Shown: in pieces, positions 60,904-64,000 of the stretch | How positions within the stretch are numbered: the first letter of the stretch is position 1 | Layout: every line of letters starts with the position of its first letter | Origin: Acanthopleura granulata | Lineage: Eukaryota > Mollusca > Polyplacophora > Chitonida > Chitonidae | Reading direction: 5' to 3' | Assembly: GCA_016165875.1 (NCBI GenBank) | Contig: JABBOT010000010.1 | Span: forward strand, 15,153,357 to 15,217,356 | DNA: 64,000 bases | The notes under the pieces: generated by a model | The model's database searches: none | What the model saw: the letters and a program-made list of their open reading frames with translations, nothing else | What the model was told of the DNA's origin: nothing | Made by a program: the position numbers and the translations under genes

Positions 60904-62517
60904 CTGACAGGTAATCCCCCCCAACCCCCCCCCCCAATATTGACTGCTAACATAGTTGCCATCATAGATTAATTAAGACACTAGATATCTTTGTATACCT
61001 TCATGATAATTTCTTATTTGCTGTTTCATTTATTTGTTAAAACACCATCTTAGGACCCATTCACTGACTGCATGTAGTAGTCTTGTACATGTCATTATAT
61101 TGACATGTAGCAGAGAATGACCTATGCTGTGGTCATGAAAACATAAACACCGTTACATAAATCAGTACGTGTGAAAATGAGCCCAACCCCGTTCCTTTTC
61201 ACGCGGATAATTCTGACCGTCTAAGTGACGTCTACGCAAGAAATGCTTATCACCCTTAGGGAAAGGAGGATATGCTATGATTGGTGCAGCTATGGCCAAA
61301 TGGTCAATCTGACCAATGGAAGAGCTGCTGAAATAAAATGTTTCAATTGGTGGCTGAATAATTACACAGTACATTAATTCATAAAGCAAAACATTCCACA
61401 GACCTTATAAAAGACTACTGCTTAGAGCGTAAAACCAGAGCAGCGATGACTGTGTGATGATCAGGATGGTCAAATGTAACTTGTGAGACCAGGTCTCCGG
61501 TCAATTTACCTCCGTATAGGGTTTTAATTCTAACTGTTCACGCAAACACATACATGGTATCAATTGACACACACCCTGAACACCATGACTAAAGCAGACT
61601 GAGATAAAGAAATGCAATAGCCCTGCTGTTAATATCGATTTGTCTCAGGTGACTGTTCTAGAATTACTCAGAGCACCGTGTTTGCATCACATTTAACAAA
61701 CGTTACATTTATTAGCTCAGATGTAACAGCTTTGGTTAAGACGAAATGACTCACGATGAACAATACGGTGGGAGCAGCCACGGCATTCGTCAGGACTGGA
61801 AAACAAAAATATGCATTTTATTTATCAACTCATTTGTGTCTTGTTTTGTTTAGGGTTTTACGTCACCTTTGACATCATTACGCATTTTCACCCAGTGTCC
61901 TTGTACCAGAACGCTTGTAATGACAACCTTTTTGCTGATATCTGCTTGATACTTTTTTGTGTGTATAGGTGTGCTATATGTTAGCCCGGTATCACCCAAT
62001 ATTTAGATCTAATGTACATTTAGTTTGGGTGTACATCATTCACTAGAATGAGGCCGCCATTCAAACAAATCATCATCTTCATCATTGTCTCCCTACCTCA
62101 GTGGAATTTCTAATGACAACAAAGTTTTACGCTACATCGCAGGAGCTCCAAACGACAACACGTTTGTCGTGCTTGGCCACTGAAACTCCCACTGGCAACA
62201 TATTTGATGTACTACGTCACCGTACCTAAAGCATATGAAATAATCTTTATTGTGCTTCGTCACTGAACCTCCCACTGACAATAAGTTTGTCGTGCTGCAA
62301 GTCAAACTTTCATGGAGAAGTTCTTGTGTTTGCCGTTCAGGTTGTTTTACTCACACACATAATTGCCTAAGCTCGGGGAGCTCTAAAGCACAGGGGCGCA
62401 TTTCACACTCGACTAGCGATCCTCCAGGCAAACACACTACATAACAAAACAATGTTTTAAGAGAAAATGCGAAACACACGTTTCTTCCATCCTATATGTA
62501 TGGAAGTAACTTAAAAT

Positions 62518-63132
62518 GACATGGTCCTTCATTAGGTATTTAGCCTTCTTACAGAATGACGTGAGTATTAGGTGTGTTTCTCAAGAAGTAAAAGTTACAA
62601 GCTTTTCTTTAATCCCAACCCCTACATAGTACTTTGAGGGAATACTTAAAAGTAACAAAAAACTGAGACCTGCCAGAATATTTAAATGAGGGGTGGTCAG
62701 TTGGTGGAGCTGGAGCATGCACACAGCGCTCGGTAAACTTCATATGTAAACAAACGTGGCTAATGACACGCGTAAGAGAAGGACTTACGGCTAGCTCATA
62801 ACAGAGTCGGCCAAAAAGAGGCGTAAAAGAGAGCTAATCAGGTTGACAAGCAAGTCTAGAACTGTAATTGGTGTTCAGTTGTTGAAAAAATACACTGCTT
62901 GATAGGAAGGTGAAAATGTTATTGTTGTGGCGGCGTTACAACGTCGAACATGGTCCGCCCTCTTTGTATTGAATTCGAATAACAGAACCTTTCCGGGCTC
63001 GTACACGCTACATACTCAATGAATATCTTTTATTTAAACGTGCCTGCTTTAGTTTATGAACAAACTTCTAAACTTCGTTAAGGCGTCGCAATCAGAATTT
63101 GTTTAAAAATCAAAATTTTGGGTGACCATGTC
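62518..63132. mobile_element. MITE-like element, copy 2
   Basis: Starts GACATGGTC and ends GACCATGTC. Collinear with 21195-21833 in the same orientation over about 600 bp, with many substitutions and small indels. Shared blocks include TAATGACACGCGTAAG versus TGATGACACGCGTTAG, CCAAAAAGAGGCGTAAAAGA and GAACAAACTTC. It has no coding capacity. The degree of divergence suggests an old family. Confidence 0.83.
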
Positions 63133-63429
63133 TCTTGAAATATCGTCTGAAGCAAAATGAATAATTTTACAAACTTATTTTGTATGGTACGGATGGAATT
63201 CACCTACACAGCCTTACCTACTCTATAATGTTGTTGAATTCCCCCAGGGGAATCAAAAATAATTGATGCAGGAATTCGAACCAGACTGTTATTTATTTAC
63301 TATATATCAATAGAAGTTGAATTGCTCTAATGTCATAATTTCAGCTCTTTTTGTATTTAACTGTATTTCTTGTCGCGTGGAGCGATATTTCATTTCAGAC
63401 CGGATAGTAGTTGATGGAAACATAACCTG

Positions 63430-63780
63430 AAAGAAACCAAGAGACCTGAAAAAGCCCCACATAATCCAGCACTGTAACATCTGGAGAAACCAATGGCCTA
63501 GCACTATGTCATGTGAAGAAATGGCAAACGGATCTAGCACTATACCATGTTAAAAAAACACCCGCCCCGGCACTATACCATCTAAAGAAACCACCGGAAA
63601 GAGCACTATAACATCTGGAGAACCCACTTTGACCTAGCCCTATAATATGTGAAGGAACCAATGGTTCTAGCACTATATATCATCTTAAGAAACCTATACC
63701 ATCACAGAACCCACTGGAACTATATGGAGAAACCACTGCATCTACAGCTATATAACATCTGGAGGTAAACAAGTACCCTG
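63430..63780. repeat. Degenerate tandem array of about 34 bp
   Basis: Eight to ten copies of a unit like AGCACTATACCATCTGAAGA followed by AACCAATGG and similar. Spacing of the AGCACTAT motif is 31-37 bp (for example 63499, 63536, 63570, 63601, 63635, 63669). Confidence 0.82.
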
Positions 63781-64000
63781 CCAGGCCTATATTACATGGA
63801 GGTACAACCCGATGTGATCTAACGAAACGTCAGTCTTCATCTTAAAGCAATCCGTCTTTATCTTGTATAAAACATCTTGCTTTGCTGAATATTGTACCTT
63901 TTCTTGTCACTTAAACTGCCATAACCTCCATGATCTCCCAACGCGTATCCTCACCTTGTGTACAAATGTGCCGTAAGCCTACTTACCATCACAATTAACT

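Larger units (their letters stand above)
57480..62517. other. Mostly featureless DNA with one inverted module exon
   Basis: Apart from short repeats, a GATT simple repeat at about 58803-58850 and the inverted cysteine-module exon at 60823-60903, I see nothing assignable. A possible weak exon begins at 57620 (WNVCENSGGYCV), but it lacks a good donor. Confidence 0.4.

Noticed and set aside
63430..63780. CRISPR-like regular spacing
   Set aside because: The repeats are too diverged, spacing is that of a degenerate minisatellite, and the genome is eukaryotic.

Overview
The window is eukaryotic nuclear DNA. Its genes are split by many GT-AG introns. Intergenic and intronic DNA is AT-rich and carries many short interspersed elements, inverted-repeat elements and minisatellites. 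The commonest repeat is a roughly 250 bp tRNA-derived SINE with an (AATA)n-type tail. From memory this repeat is typical of molluscs and brachiopods, so I read the window as a lophotrochozoan genome (bivalve or gastropod mollusc, or brachiopod). The exact species is not determined. No prokaryotic features, CRISPR arrays, rRNA or functional tRNA genes were seen.

Layout. (1) 27-6391, minus strand: SLC25A21-like mitochondrial 2-oxodicarboxylate carrier, six exons, with the last exon beyond the left edge. The intron after its second exon holds a minisatellite built from copies of that exon and its splice donor. (2) 10332-10723, plus: MRPS12, the mitochondrial small-subunit ribosomal protein uS12m. 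It lies divergent to the carrier, with a 93-bp palindromic minisatellite between them. (3) 14171-26507, plus: a 14-exon gene for a 666-residue N-terminally membrane-anchored START-domain protein. One of its introns uses a GC-AG splice pair, and other introns carry a 40-bp minisatellite and two inverted-repeat elements. (4) 32454-44995, plus: a 13-exon, 572-residue LRRC74-like leucine-rich-repeat protein. (5) 46465-47316, minus: an intronless dual-specificity phosphatase with an N-terminal beta-rich domain. (6) About 54770-57479, plus: exons of a cysteine-rich modular (probably secreted) protein, including a 24-nt microexon. An inverted, still open copy of one module exon lies at 60823-60903.

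The genes do not form an operon or a single pathway. The two left-hand genes both encode mitochondrial proteins, and the others are independent. The accessory DNA is the most unusual part: at least sixteen SINE copies or fragments, several with 12-13 bp target duplications; two copies of a MITE-like element about 620-640 bp long; two fold-back elements with long terminal inverted repeats; a Ty3/gypsy-type integrase relic; and at least eight tandem arrays.

Exon boundaries were assigned by eye from splice consensus, reading phase and family knowledge. Phases close exactly for the carrier, START and LRRC74 genes, which is strong internal support. The cysteine-rich gene is incomplete and its reconstruction is tentative.
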